Source of the DNA: Mucilaginibacter rubeus
GTDB lineage: Bacteria; Bacteroidota; Bacteroidia; Sphingobacteriales; Sphingobacteriaceae
Reading direction: 5' to 3'
NCBI RefSeq assembly: GCF_003286415.2
Contig: NZ_CP043450.1
Span: 1,240,001-1,304,000, forward strand
DNA: 64,000 nucleotides
Part shown: positions 35,212 to 43,264 of the stretch, one piece after another
How the letters are laid out: each line of letters opens with the position of its first letter
Position numbering within the stretch: the first letter of the stretch is position 1
The notes under the pieces: model-generated
What the model was told of the DNA's origin: nothing
The model's input: the letters and a program-made list of their open reading frames with translations, nothing else
The model's database searches: none
Made by a program: the position numbers and the translations under genes

Positions 35212-36354
35212 TTGCCTCATTATTTTTTTTGTTTGGAAACGTACTTACACGACGCGCTTTTTATTCTTTTTCAGCTTTGTTTTATAGTTCAGCTGTATTA
35301 TCTGGTAAGCAGGCATACCCGCCTTGCAGGCTTTAAACCCGCTGAGGGGCTGCCGCCGCAGGTTATGATCCCTGTTTCGGTTATTATAAGCGCCCGCAAC
35401 GAAGCTCGCAACTTACAGGAAAACCTTCCGGCCATACTGGAGCAAAAGTACGCCGATTTTGAGGTTATTGTTATTAATGATTGCTCGTATGATGCATCCG
35501 ACGAAGTACTTGAAGACCTGCAAAAGCAATACCCGCATCTTAAAGTGGTTACCATTACAGAGCATGACCGCTTTAAAACCGGGAAAAAATTTGCCCTTAC
35601 ATTGGGGATCAAGGCCTCAAAAAACGAGTACCTTATATTTACCGATGCCGATTGTAAGCCCGCTTCCGAAAATTGGATCAGCCGGATGGCAGCCAATTTT
35701 ACCAGCGGTGTACAAATTGTGTTAGGTTATTCACCTTATATTAAGGCCGGCGGTTTTATTAACACTTTTACACGTTTTGAAACAATAAAAACAGCCACAA
35801 GTTATCTGTCAAGCGCTTTAACAGGTGATCCTTATATGGGTATTGGCCGTAACCTGGCGTATACAAAATCTCTATTTTTTAGTGCAAAAGGCTTTGCATC
35901 GCATATGCATGTAATATCGGGCGATGATGACCTTTTTGTTAATCAGCATGCCACTGCCGATAACACAGTTATTGAATTAAACCCCGAATCCTTCATGTTT
36001 ACCGAGGCTAAAACCACTTTTAAATCGTGGTTTAAGCAAAAAAAACGCCACATGGGGGTAGGTAAACTGTATAAAAACCAGCACAGGCGCATGCTTAGTT
36101 TTGACGCAATAAGTGGATTTATATTTTATATTTTATTAATATTATTCCTTATTTTAGGGTATGAGCCGTTACTGGCATTAGGTTTGTGCGTTTTTCGATT
36201 GATATTACAAGCGGCCATTTATAATCGTATATTTAAAAAACTGGATGCTAAAGACCTCTTGTGGTATCTTCCCTTTTTTGACATATTATATTATATGTAT
36301 TTAAATGTTTTTGGATTGATCGGTACCTTTTTAAAAACTACTCAATGGAAATAA
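35212..36354 (+). CDS. Glycosyltransferase family 2 protein, membrane-bound
   Basis: The 380-residue protein has an N-terminal hydrophobic segment, a GT-A domain and a C-terminal membrane region. The nucleotide-sugar site is SVIISARNEARNLQENLPAI and VIVINDCSYDASDEV. The metal-binding motif is FTDADCKP, and DDDLFVN and KQKKRHMGVGK are the acceptor-side motifs. Two helices near the C-terminus (FIFYILLILFLILGYEPLLA) anchor it. Only TTG starts are available before the first helix (35212 or 35233); the first is used here. It overlaps the sigma factor gene by 10 bp. Confidence 0.87.
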   Translation: MPHYFFCLETYLHDALFILFQLCFIVQLYYLVSRHTRLAGFKPAEGLPPQVMIPVSVIISARNEARNLQENLPAILEQKYADFEVIVINDCSYDASDEVLEDLQKQYPHLKVVTITEHDRFKTGKKFALTLGIKASKNEYLIFTDADCKPASENWISRMAANFTSGVQIVLGYSPYIKAGGFINTFTRFETIKTATSYLSSALTGDPYMGIGRNLAYTKSLFFSAKGFASHMHVISGDDDLFVNQHATADNTVIELNPESFMFTEAKTTFKSWFKQKKRHMGVGKLYKNQHRRMLSFDAISGFIFYILLILFLILGYEPLLALGLCVFRLILQAAIYNRIFKKLDAKDLLWYLPFFDILYYMYLNVFGLIGTFLKTTQWK

Positions 36355-36950
36355 ACGCCAACTTTACCGAGAATGCGAAGAATGATTTTCACTTGGTAGT
36401 GAAAGCCAGGCAAGGAGATCAGAAAGCCTACGCCGATCTGATGCACCGTTATAAAGATTCGATTTACTTTATGGTGCTGAAGATGGTAAACAACAAAGAA
36501 GACGCGATGGATTTAACGGTTGAAACCTTTGCCAAAGCATTTGAAAAACTTGAAAAATATCAGCCTGATTATGCTTTTAGCACCTGGCTTTTTAGGGTGG
36601 CAACTAACAATTGCATTGATTTTATCCGCAAAAAAAAGCTGACCACCATGTCTATCCATGGCATGATGGATGATGACGGAGACGAAAAGCCATTACAAAT
36701 TAAGGCAGATATTCTCAATCCGGAAGAAACTTCTATCAAAAAGCAACAAACCCAGGAGCTGAAATTGTTGATAGAAAGCTTGCCTACACGTTACAGAAAC
36801 CTCATTACTTTACGCTACTTTGATGAGCTTTCGTACGAGGAAATAGCCCAGCAGCTCGACCTTCCGTTAGGGACTGTAAAGGCCCAATTATTTAGGGCGA
36901 GATACCTGCTTGGTAATATTATTAACCGTTTTAACAGGGATGACATCTGA
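36345..36950 (+). CDS. RNA polymerase ECF sigma factor
   Basis: The 201-residue sigma-70-family protein has region 2 (QKAYADLMHRYKDSIYFMVL, ETFAKAFEKLEKYQPDYAFS, then TWLFRVATNNCIDFIRKKK) and region 4 (LPTRYRNLITLRYFDELSYE, EIAQQLDLPLGTVKAQLFRA). The linker of about 55 residues is longer than usual for an ECF factor. It overlaps the upstream glycosyltransferase by 10 bp and the downstream rsmG by 11 bp, so all three are translated from one message. No anti-sigma gene is visible. Confidence 0.93.
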   Translation: MEINANFTENAKNDFHLVVKARQGDQKAYADLMHRYKDSIYFMVLKMVNNKEDAMDLTVETFAKAFEKLEKYQPDYAFSTWLFRVATNNCIDFIRKKKLTTMSIHGMMDDDGDEKPLQIKADILNPEETSIKKQQTQELKLLIESLPTRYRNLITLRYFDELSYEEIAQQLDLPLGTVKAQLFRARYLLGNIINRFNRDDI

Positions 36951-37566
36951 AATAATTCTACAATATTTTCCTGATTTAAGTACAGAACAACGCGCGCAAT
37001 TTGAAAAACTGCCAGCGTTATATGAACATTGGAACAGCCAGATCAACGTAATTTCGCGCAAAGATATTGATCTTTTGTACGAGCGTCACGTACTTCACTC
37101 GCTTGGAGTTGCCAAGGTTATGACCTTTTTACCCGGCGAAAATGTACTTGACGTAGGCACCGGCGGGGGCTTTCCGGGTATTCCTTTGGCTATTTTATTT
37201 CCCGAAACGCGCTTCCATTTGGTTGATTCTATCGGGAAAAAAATCAAGGTTGTTACCGAAGTTGCAGCGGCTTTAGGCCTTAAAAATGTAAAGGCATCAC
37301 ATGCAAGAGCAGAGCAAATTGACGACAAATTTGACTTCGTAGTATCGCGCGCCGTTACCCAATTAAAAGATTTTTATCCCTGGGTAAAAGGTAAGTTTAA
37401 CAAAGAATCTAACAATAAATTGCCCAACGGAATCCTTTATTTAAAAGGAGGCGACCTTGATCAGGAGATCAAAGAATCGGGTTTAAAAGTTGTTCAATAT
37501 CATCTGAAAGATTACTTTAAAGAAGAGTTTTTTGAAACCAAACAGGTGATTTACGTGAAGGGGTAA
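36940..37566 (+). CDS. rsmG: 16S rRNA (guanine(527)-N7)-methyltransferase RsmG
   Basis: The 208-residue enzyme adds the N7 methyl group to G527 of 16S rRNA. The SAM site is ENVLDVGTGGGFPGIPLAIL and the later VTEVAAALGLKNVKASHARA. The conserved INVISRKDIDLLYERHVLHS is a family signature. The ATG at 36940 lies inside the sigma factor frame. A 30-base earlier TTG is possible but less likely. It is followed by a strong terminator. Confidence 0.95.
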   Translation: MTSEIILQYFPDLSTEQRAQFEKLPALYEHWNSQINVISRKDIDLLYERHVLHSLGVAKVMTFLPGENVLDVGTGGGFPGIPLAILFPETRFHLVDSIGKKIKVVTEVAAALGLKNVKASHARAEQIDDKFDFVVSRAVTQLKDFYPWVKGKFNKESNNKLPNGILYLKGGDLDQEIKESGLKVVQYHLKDYFKEEFFETKQVIYVKG

Positions 37567-37604
37567 TACCCTTTTTTTGTTATGCTGAGTGGCTGTAAAG
37601 TATA

Positions 37605-37643
37605 CAAAGGCTAAGGATTTTCACGGAAAATCCTTAGCCTTTG
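37605..37643 (+). terminator. Intrinsic terminator of the glycosyltransferase-sigma-rsmG operon
   Basis: An 18-bp perfect stem beginning CAAAGGCTAAGGATTTTC with a 3-base loop lies 39 bp after the rsmG stop. Confidence 0.85.
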
Positions 37644-37667
37644 TTAATTATAGGGCTTGAAGATTGC

Positions 37668-37846
37668 TGTCATCCTGAGCGATAGCAAAGGATCTTCATT
37701 GATATCCACAACCGCTATACAGGCGAAAAAACTCCTCCGTTTTTGTTCCTGATTCAATTAAAATAGGGTGTCATGCTGAGCCTGTCGAAAACATAGTGGG
37801 GTGGCCTCTGCGCGCGCCCTTCGACAAGCTCAGGAGGACAGTCCCT
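37668..37846. repeat. Two degenerate palindromic repeat units
   Basis: GTCATCCTGAGCGATAGCAA at about 37672 is one half-unit. CTGAGCCTGTCGAA at about 37776 pairs with TTCGACAAGCTCAG (one mismatch) about 40 bases later. The latter resembles the widespread 'CTGAGCTTGTCGAA' repeat. The 355-bp gap between rsmG and the next gene holds only these and the terminator. Confidence 0.65.
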
Positions 37847-37921
37847 CTGCACCCGGTCTAATTTTATTTTCAAAAGTTGATGGATTTTAGCCGCACTAAA
37901 TGCAACTAATCCACTCCTTTT

Positions 37922-38164
37922 TTATATCAAATGATCGTGGTGTTGGTTATCAGTGCGTGACGCAGCCCAGAAAACAAATCCCAGGAAAAACAAAGCACCA
38001 CCTGCAAAAACAGGTAGTTTAAAAGTCCATCCGCCATTTACTCCTAAGGTAATAATTGAACTGCCCGAACTATCTACAGCGTTGATAGTATGGTGATAGA
38101 AGAAGTTGCCTGCAATGAGCATCACAATGCCCACAATTGCTAAAATGATACCAAACCTTTTCAT
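37922..38164 (-). CDS. Small membrane protein with two helices
   Basis: The 80-residue protein starts at MKRFGIILAIVGIVMLIAGN and has a second helix in LPVFAGGALFFLGFVFWAAS. The fold looks like DUF3185-type small membrane proteins, but I am not sure of the family. An in-frame start 25 codons upstream (38239) is possible but that extension has no protein character. It is transcribed in the same direction as the M56 gene but far downstream of it. Confidence 0.6.
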   Translation of the reverse strand: MKRFGIILAIVGIVMLIAGNFFYHHTINAVDSSGSSIITLGVNGGWTFKLPVFAGGALFFLGFVFWAASRTDNQHHDHLI

Positions 38165-38376
38165 ATTATCAAGTTTAAAAATTGAATAAATCAGGTTACC
38201 GGTAAGGCTCAGGAAGTATAATTGGTATAAACTAAACAAAGCGTATTTGGATAGGTTTCCCTTGTTTGGTTAAAATCTGTAAGATATATAACTAAGTTAC
38301 AAACTTTTAAATAGTTAATGAAATATTTAAAAGTTTAAAAAAAGGATACTTTAAAAAGGAGGAATGGGCTTTACGC

Positions 38377-38413
38377 AAAAAATTGCCGGGACGGTTTTAG
38401 GCCGATCGGCAAT
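38377..38413 (-). terminator. Intrinsic terminator of the M56 gene
   Basis: On the minus strand ATTGCCG and CGGCAAT form a stem with an inner CGG-CCG pair, followed by TTTTTT. It lies 27 bp past the stop of the M56 gene. Confidence 0.65.
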
Positions 38414-38439
38414 GAATTTAGTTGGAAAAATAGAATAAT

Positions 38440-40146
38440 TTAGTCTACATACCCAACAACAACAACCTGACTTTTTTCTTTGTCGATATTGTTAGATATA
38501 AACTTATCATTTGAAGTTGCCAGTTCAAGAGCTACGGTAACTGTATAATCACCCTGGTTTAAGCCTGCGAGTTTGCCATCAAAATCACTCACTACTCTTG
38601 CTACCTCTTTGTCTATTTGAGGGTCAGCAGATTTAAGTACTTTAACCCCGTTTATTTTTCCGTTGCTTAGCTTAAAACCCACCGTTACCTGGCCTGTAAT
38701 GCGGTTATTGCGTGCTGCAGCCGGGTACCTTACATGCTTAGCTATGTATTTGTAAAGCGGGTCCATCGGATCTGCAGGTGGCGGTGGCGGCGGCAATTTC
38801 GCTGATGCTGAAGGTTGTGCAGGGGCTATAGGCTCGCCTACAGGAATAGCTTCCTGAACTTTTACCACCTTGGGCGCCTTTTTTACTTTTTCCGGATTTG
38901 GCGGTGGCGGCGGGACCTTAGCATCAATGCCTTTAGTTTTTTTGCCCGGAGCAGGAGGCGCAGGTGGCGGTGGCGGAAGTTTTGGGTAGATCATCATTTT
39001 AGGGAAGGTATAGCCATATTTACTTTTCAGCGTAGCCAATTCCTCTGGTGTTGCTTTGCTTTTATAGTATTCTTTCTGTTCTCCGTTTTTTTCGGTAATG
39101 ATCACCCTGTAATCGGTTTTATTGTTAACCAGATAACCGGTTTCCTCGTATTGATAACCTTTTGAGGTACGATCTTCTTTTTTTATGCGAATTGGATCTG
39201 CTTTTATTGTATCAGCAGAACTTGTTTGTGCATTTGCCGATGGGGTAACGATCTGCTGTTTAGGCATCAGATCAATAAATCCGTAGCTTTTACTGAATAC
39301 TAAGGTCGACGCGCAAAGTAGGCCGGCGCTTATGGGTACGGCCACGAGGTATTTTAGCCTGGCTAATTTCCCCGAACGTTTTTGGTTTAACATGATTATC
39401 CTCTTTTTTAATAAGTTATAATTGAAAAATGAATGCGCGAGGGATGAACCGTTTAATCCATAAGCGTTGCTTACTAAAAATGATGAATAGCTTAGGGCGT
39501 CGCTTTCCTGTGCAGCTGTTTGCTCATCAGCTATATATTCATGTATAGTTTTCAGGCTTATCTGCAGTAAATAAATCAGCGGATTAAACCAGTTTAGGAT
39601 CTTGATCAGCTCCAGGAAAACAATATCTGCCGAGTGTTTTTGACGGATATGCACCAGTTCGTGCCTGATTATGATATTGTTTGCTTGTGTTTTTGTGCCG
39701 ATAAAAAGATAATTGAAGAAGGAGAAAGCTGTATTTGAACCTTCAATGCTTATAAGTTTATACTTATCATGAACCAAAGTTTTGGTGGCTTTTGTAAGTT
39801 TGGCCAGCTGGTATAATCTTACTAAAAGTACCGTCGTAAGCACTATTGCACCCAATATATAAGCGTAAAGCAGCAGTTCCTGAAGGCTTGAGGCAGGTTG
39901 CGAGGCCAGTTTATGATCAATAGCTTGCTTACCGTTGCGTGGTATAATAAAAGTGGTAGTAGGCGATTCAGTTACTTTTAGCCAGCCAATTTGTACCACC
40001 GGTAATACAAACGAAATTACGCAACTCAGTAAAAGGTATACACGGTTTAGGGTGTAGTGTGTTTCCTTGTTCAGAAACAGGCAATATACCGCATAAAATA
40101 TGCAGAGGTACAAATTTGCCTCCAGGAGGTAATGCAGCCAGTTCAT
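38440..40146 (-). CDS. BlaR1-like M56 metallopeptidase with TonB C-terminal domain
   Basis: The 568-residue protein starts with four membrane helices and a cytoplasmic zinc-peptidase loop, the M56 fold of BlaR1/MecR1. The motif is RHELVHIRQKHSADIVFLE with HELVH at 162-166. Residues 290-480 are periplasmic and proline-rich (runs of PPPPP). The C-terminus from about residue 480 is a TonB C-terminal domain (YIAKHVRYPAAARNNRITGQ). The domain could sense envelope stress and signal to BlaI. It is co-transcribed with the BlaI gene: its start overlaps that gene's stop by 4 bp. Confidence 0.9.
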   Translation of the reverse strand: MNWLHYLLEANLYLCIFYAVYCLFLNKETHYTLNRVYLLLSCVISFVLPVVQIGWLKVTESPTTTFIIPRNGKQAIDHKLASQPASSLQELLLYAYILGAIVLTTVLLVRLYQLAKLTKATKTLVHDKYKLISIEGSNTAFSFFNYLFIGTKTQANNIIIRHELVHIRQKHSADIVFLELIKILNWFNPLIYLLQISLKTIHEYIADEQTAAQESDALSYSSFLVSNAYGLNGSSLAHSFFNYNLLKKRIIMLNQKRSGKLARLKYLVAVPISAGLLCASTLVFSKSYGFIDLMPKQQIVTPSANAQTSSADTIKADPIRIKKEDRTSKGYQYEETGYLVNNKTDYRVIITEKNGEQKEYYKSKATPEELATLKSKYGYTFPKMMIYPKLPPPPPAPPAPGKKTKGIDAKVPPPPPNPEKVKKAPKVVKVQEAIPVGEPIAPAQPSASAKLPPPPPPADPMDPLYKYIAKHVRYPAAARNNRITGQVTVGFKLSNGKINGVKVLKSADPQIDKEVARVVSDFDGKLAGLNQGDYTVTVALELATSNDKFISNNIDKEKSQVVVVGYVD

Positions 40147-40520
40147 TGTTTTTCGTTTTTAAGTTTATCAATTAATGAAGTTAACTCGTCCAGTTCCTTT
40201 ACGCTGATCTTCTTTTCGTCAACAATGAATGATACCAGGCTTTGATACGAATTGCTGAAATAGTTAGTCATCATCTTATCAAAAGTGAACTTTTTGTAGT
40301 CAGCATCGCTGATTAAAGGGAAGTAAACATGCGAGTTTCCGTAGGCCTTATGGTCAATAAAACCCTTGCCTTCAAGCACCCTTACCACGGTTGATACGGT
40401 GTTATAAGCTGGTTTGGGCTCCGGCATTTCCTCAATAATGTCTTTAACAATGGCCTCCTTCAGCTGCCATAGTATTTGCATTACCTGTTCTTCGGCTTTG
40501 GTTAGTTCTTTAATATGCAT
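40143..40520 (-). CDS. BlaI/MecI/CopY-family transcriptional repressor
   Basis: The 125-residue protein has the winged helix of BlaI (LTKAEEQVMQILWQLKEAIV and PAYNTVSTVVRVLEGKGFID) and a dimerisation helix bundle (MMTNYFSNSYQSLVSFIVDE). BlaI is cleaved when the partner M56 protein senses its signal, which lifts repression. The gene stands directly downstream of three operator-like sites. The pair very likely regulates itself. Confidence 0.95.
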   Translation of the reverse strand: MHIKELTKAEEQVMQILWQLKEAIVKDIIEEMPEPKPAYNTVSTVVRVLEGKGFIDHKAYGNSHVYFPLISDADYKKFTFDKMMTNYFSNSYQSLVSFIVDEKKISVKELDELTSLIDKLKNEKQ

Positions 40521-40523
40521 AGC

Positions 40524-40589
40524 AAACTATTTTTATAGTTAGATAAAGGTAAAACTATTTTTATAGTTTGCAAACTATTTTTGTAGTTT
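40524..40589 (-). promoter_or_regulatory. Three BlaI operator-like dyads upstream of the blaI gene
   Basis: AAACTATTTTTATAGTT occurs at 40524-40540 and again, one base longer, at 40552-40569; AAACTATTTTTGTAGTTT lies at 40572-40589. Each is a dyad AAACTA-N5-TAGTTT, close in design to BlaI/MecI sites. They begin 3 bp upstream of the ATG at 40520 and should cover its promoter. Confidence 0.8.
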
Positions 40590-40678
40590 TTATTTAACGA
40601 AGGATTTTTCCGCTTGATAATCGGCCGAATATTTATAATTTGCGCGGCTGTAATCTATCATCAGCGCATCTAAACCCA

Positions 40679-41776
40679 ATGTCATTACTCCATAAAGTTG
40701 CCTTATCTTTTGTTAAAAATCTCGGCCCGGTGGCGGCCAAGTCTCTCATTGCATACCTTGGTAATGAAGAAGAGGTATTCAGGACATCGCCCGAAAAAAT
40801 GATCAGGATCCCCGGAATAGGAGAGAAGCGCGCTGTGAAATGGGATTTTGATGACGCCTTAAAACAAGCCGAAAAGGAACTGAAATTTGTTGATGAAAAT
40901 GGGATAGATGTTATTTTTTACACGGATGCCCGATACCCGAAACGCTTAAAAAACTGTCATGATTCGCCTGTGCTGCTTTACGCGAAAGGGAAAATGGACC
41001 TTAATCCGCCTCATATCATCAGTATAGTTGGCACCCGTAACGCTACGGAGTACGGCAAGCAGCTATGCCATCAGTTAATAGAAGAATTACAGCAATATAA
41101 TGTATTAATAGTAAGCGGACTGGCGCACGGTATCGACGTTGCAGCTCATAAAGAGTGCGTAAAGATAAACCTGCCAACTGTAGGCGTGCTTGGTCACGGG
41201 CTCGACAGGCTTTATCCCGCTCAAAACCGGGCCACTGCCGATAAAATGCTTCAAAACGGAGGTTTGCTGTCAGAATATCCATCCGGAACTAATCCCGACA
41301 GGGAAAACTTCCCGCAGCGAAACCGCATTGTTGCCGGGATTGCTGACGCGACGGTGGTCATTGAAGCCAGTATAAAAGGAGGGGCACTTATCACTGCCGA
41401 AATAGCCAATTCCTATAACCGGGATGTATTTGCTTTTCCGGGCAGGTTGGGCGATGAATTTTCTGAAGGGTGTAACTTTCTGATCCGCAATAACAAAGCA
41501 AGCCTGCTAACCTGCACTGCCGACCTGGCTTTTAGCCTGGGCTGGGAAAAAAATGATGTAAGTAAGCCGGTTGAGCAATTTATGCTGCCCTTTGATTTGT
41601 CAGACGATGAACGGCTGATCATGGACATATTACGGCAAAATAACGCTCCAATTGCGATAGATGATCTTACCTTAAAGGCCAATATGCCAATGAGCCAACT
41701 GGCTATGACACTGCTTACCATGGAAATGCAAGGCTATATCAGCTCATTGCCGGGAAAGACTTATAAGGTGAATTAA
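40679..41776 (+). CDS. dprA: DNA-processing protein DprA
   Basis: The 365-residue protein carries single-stranded DNA to RecA in natural transformation. An N-terminal helix-hairpin-helix region (IPGIGEKRAVKWDF) is followed by the Rossmann-like DprA domain (IISIVGTRNATEYGKQLCHQ, VSGLAHGIDVAAHKECVKIN and FPQRNRIVAGIADATVVIEA). A winged C-terminal domain ends the chain. The start is the ATG at 40679; an upstream TTG start is less likely. Its 3' end carries a heptad array. Confidence 0.95.
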   Translation: MSLLHKVALSFVKNLGPVAAKSLIAYLGNEEEVFRTSPEKMIRIPGIGEKRAVKWDFDDALKQAEKELKFVDENGIDVIFYTDARYPKRLKNCHDSPVLLYAKGKMDLNPPHIISIVGTRNATEYGKQLCHQLIEELQQYNVLIVSGLAHGIDVAAHKECVKINLPTVGVLGHGLDRLYPAQNRATADKMLQNGGLLSEYPSGTNPDRENFPQRNRIVAGIADATVVIEASIKGGALITAEIANSYNRDVFAFPGRLGDEFSEGCNFLIRNNKASLLTCTADLAFSLGWEKNDVSKPVEQFMLPFDLSDDERLIMDILRQNNAPIAIDDLTLKANMPMSQLAMTLLTMEMQGYISSLPGKTYKVN

Positions 41777-41872
41777 TCTTAAGTTCTAAGTCTTAAGTCG
41801 AAAGCCTTAAGTTGATAGTTCTAAGTGGAAATTCAGACTCCAGACACAGAACTTAAGACTCCAGACTTAAAT
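41777..41872. repeat. Facing 7-bp tandem arrays between dprA and sixA
   Basis: Plus-strand words TAAGTTC, TAAGTCT, TAAGTCG, AAAGCCT, TAAGTTG, ATAGTTC and TAAGTGG run at 7-base spacing from just after the dprA stop. From the sixA side the minus strand reads TAAGTCT, GGAGTCT, TAAGTTC, TGTGTCT, GGAGTCT. The two arrays meet head-on between convergent genes, filling the whole gap. Confidence 0.8.
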
Positions 41873-42349
41873 CTACCCTTTCGGTGAATCGAAATGGATT
41901 AGTTTTCCGTCTTCTTCGCTGATGGATTGCCAGGTATCGTTTTCAAAAGCGATGATGGCCACAGCGCAAGTAGGCATTTCCTTTAACTGGCTGGTAAGGT
42001 AATATAATATCTGGCTAATACCGGGATTATGGCCCACCACGCCTATAAAATCATACTCATCCGGAAGGCTGTTAATTACTTTAACCCAGGTGTTTTCACT
42101 GGCTTCGTAAATTTTTTTGTCTTCACCGGGTGCCGGTAATTTAAAATGGTTGGCAAAGATCTCGGCGGTGGTTTTGGTACGCAGTGCTGGACTGGTTATT
42201 ATAAATTCGGGAATCTGTAATTGACCTTTTAAAAGTGTAGCCATTAAAACCGCATCCTGCATGCCCGATTGTTTCAAAGGTCTGTCAAAATCAATATAAC
42301 CGCTTTCATGGGTAGCTTTTGCGTGGCGTATTAATAATAACTTTTTCAT
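41873..42349 (-). CDS. sixA: Phosphohistidine phosphatase SixA
   Basis: The 158-residue histidine phosphatase starts KKLLLIRHAKATHESGYIDF with the catalytic RHxK motif. The second His lies in GVVGHNPGISQI. The length matches SixA, which removes phosphate from the Hpt domain of ArcB in E. coli. An Hpt protein at 52200 is not linked to it in position. Confidence 0.92.
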   Translation of the reverse strand: MKKLLLIRHAKATHESGYIDFDRPLKQSGMQDAVLMATLLKGQLQIPEFIITSPALRTKTTAEIFANHFKLPAPGEDKKIYEASENTWVKVINSLPDEYDFIGVVGHNPGISQILYYLTSQLKEMPTCAVAIIAFENDTWQSISEEDGKLIHFDSPKG

Positions 42350-42441
42350 GATTTTAAACGGGTTAGCGATGGGTTTATAATATTAAGGTGTTGTAAATAT
42401 AACGTGAAAGTTTTTCAATAGGTTTCAATAATACTAAATAA

Positions 42442-42471
42442 AAAAAGGAGAAGCGAAAGCTTCTCCTTTTT
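42442..42471 (-). terminator. Intrinsic terminator with GAAA tetraloop
   Basis: A 13-bp stem AAAAAGGAGAAGC with a GNRA-type GAAA loop lies 40 bp after the porin stop; on the minus strand it ends in a T-run. Confidence 0.85.
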
Positions 42472-42510
42472 AAAAGAGATGGACAAAAAGCCCTTTTTTC
42501 CCTTTTTTAA

Positions 42511-43131
42511 TTAAAACGCGTAACCAACCGAAACGCCGAAAACGCGGTTTGTAAGTTTAATGCCATTAACATTGGTAATGTTGGTTAATCCCCAGTCATA
42601 GTTGGCATTAATAAGGAAACCGGTTTTAAATTTAAAGCCAACAATAGCGTCTAAACCGGCATCGGTTCTTTTGATCTGATCCTGGCTACTGCCAAATTTA
42701 ACGTCTTCGGAGCTGCCGTTGTCATCTTTTGCTTTTCCTGAAACACCCATGCCCAGGTAGGGGCCGGCGCCAAAATAAAAGTCGCCAACAACCGCAGGAA
42801 CGTGATAAACAACGTTTACAGGTACTTGTAAATAGTAAAGTTTTACTTTGCTATTTGAGCTTGCTTCATTGTCGACAGCTACGCTTGACGAACCGCCTTT
42901 ACCGGTAAAGTTTAGGGCCGGTTGCAATGATAAGTTGCCAAATTTAAAATCGACAAAAGCGCCTACATTGAATGAGGTTAAGCTGCCGGAATTGCCGGAG
43001 CCACTAAATCCATCAACTGTTGCATGTAAAGTAGCGAAGTTTACGCCACCTTTAACACCAAAGGTTGGTAATTGAGCAAACGCGGCAAAAGATGCCATTA
43101 AAAGGCACAGGCTTAGTAAGGTTTTTTTCAT
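42511..43131 (-). CDS. Outer membrane beta-barrel protein
   Basis: The 206-residue protein has a signal peptide (MKKTLLSLCLLMASFAAFAQ) and about eight beta-strands with the Bacteroidota OMP-b-brl pattern (FGVKGGVNFATLHA, FVDFKFGNLSLQPALNFTGK, GDFYFGAGPYLGMGVSGKA). The chain ends in an aromatic residue (FGVSVGYAF), as expected for an outer membrane barrel recognised by BamA. No function is known. It is the last gene on this strand before an intrinsic terminator. Confidence 0.88.
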   Translation of the reverse strand: MKKTLLSLCLLMASFAAFAQLPTFGVKGGVNFATLHATVDGFSGSGNSGSLTSFNVGAFVDFKFGNLSLQPALNFTGKGGSSSVAVDNEASSNSKVKLYYLQVPVNVVYHVPAVVGDFYFGAGPYLGMGVSGKAKDDNGSSEDVKFGSSQDQIKRTDAGLDAIVGFKFKTGFLINANYDWGLTNITNVNGIKLTNRVFGVSVGYAF

Positions 43132-43264
43132 GGTGTAAGGATTTTAAGTTAATTCACAAATTTATACAAATACACTTAGTATAAAATATATCTGGTGTTT
43201 TTTGTGGGATATTAACAGTAGTGTGCTTGTAAGTATTACTTAAGCAATGTTTTACAGTGTTGTG

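Noticed and set aside
38364..38438. 24-codon small ORF after an AAGGAGG sequence
   Set aside because: The Shine-Dalgarno-like motif is only one base from the ATG, too close for use, and the frame overlaps the terminator hairpin of the M56 gene on the other strand.
41777..41872. CRISPR array
   Set aside because: The repeats are 7 bases, degenerate and contiguous, with no spacers and no cas genes in the window.
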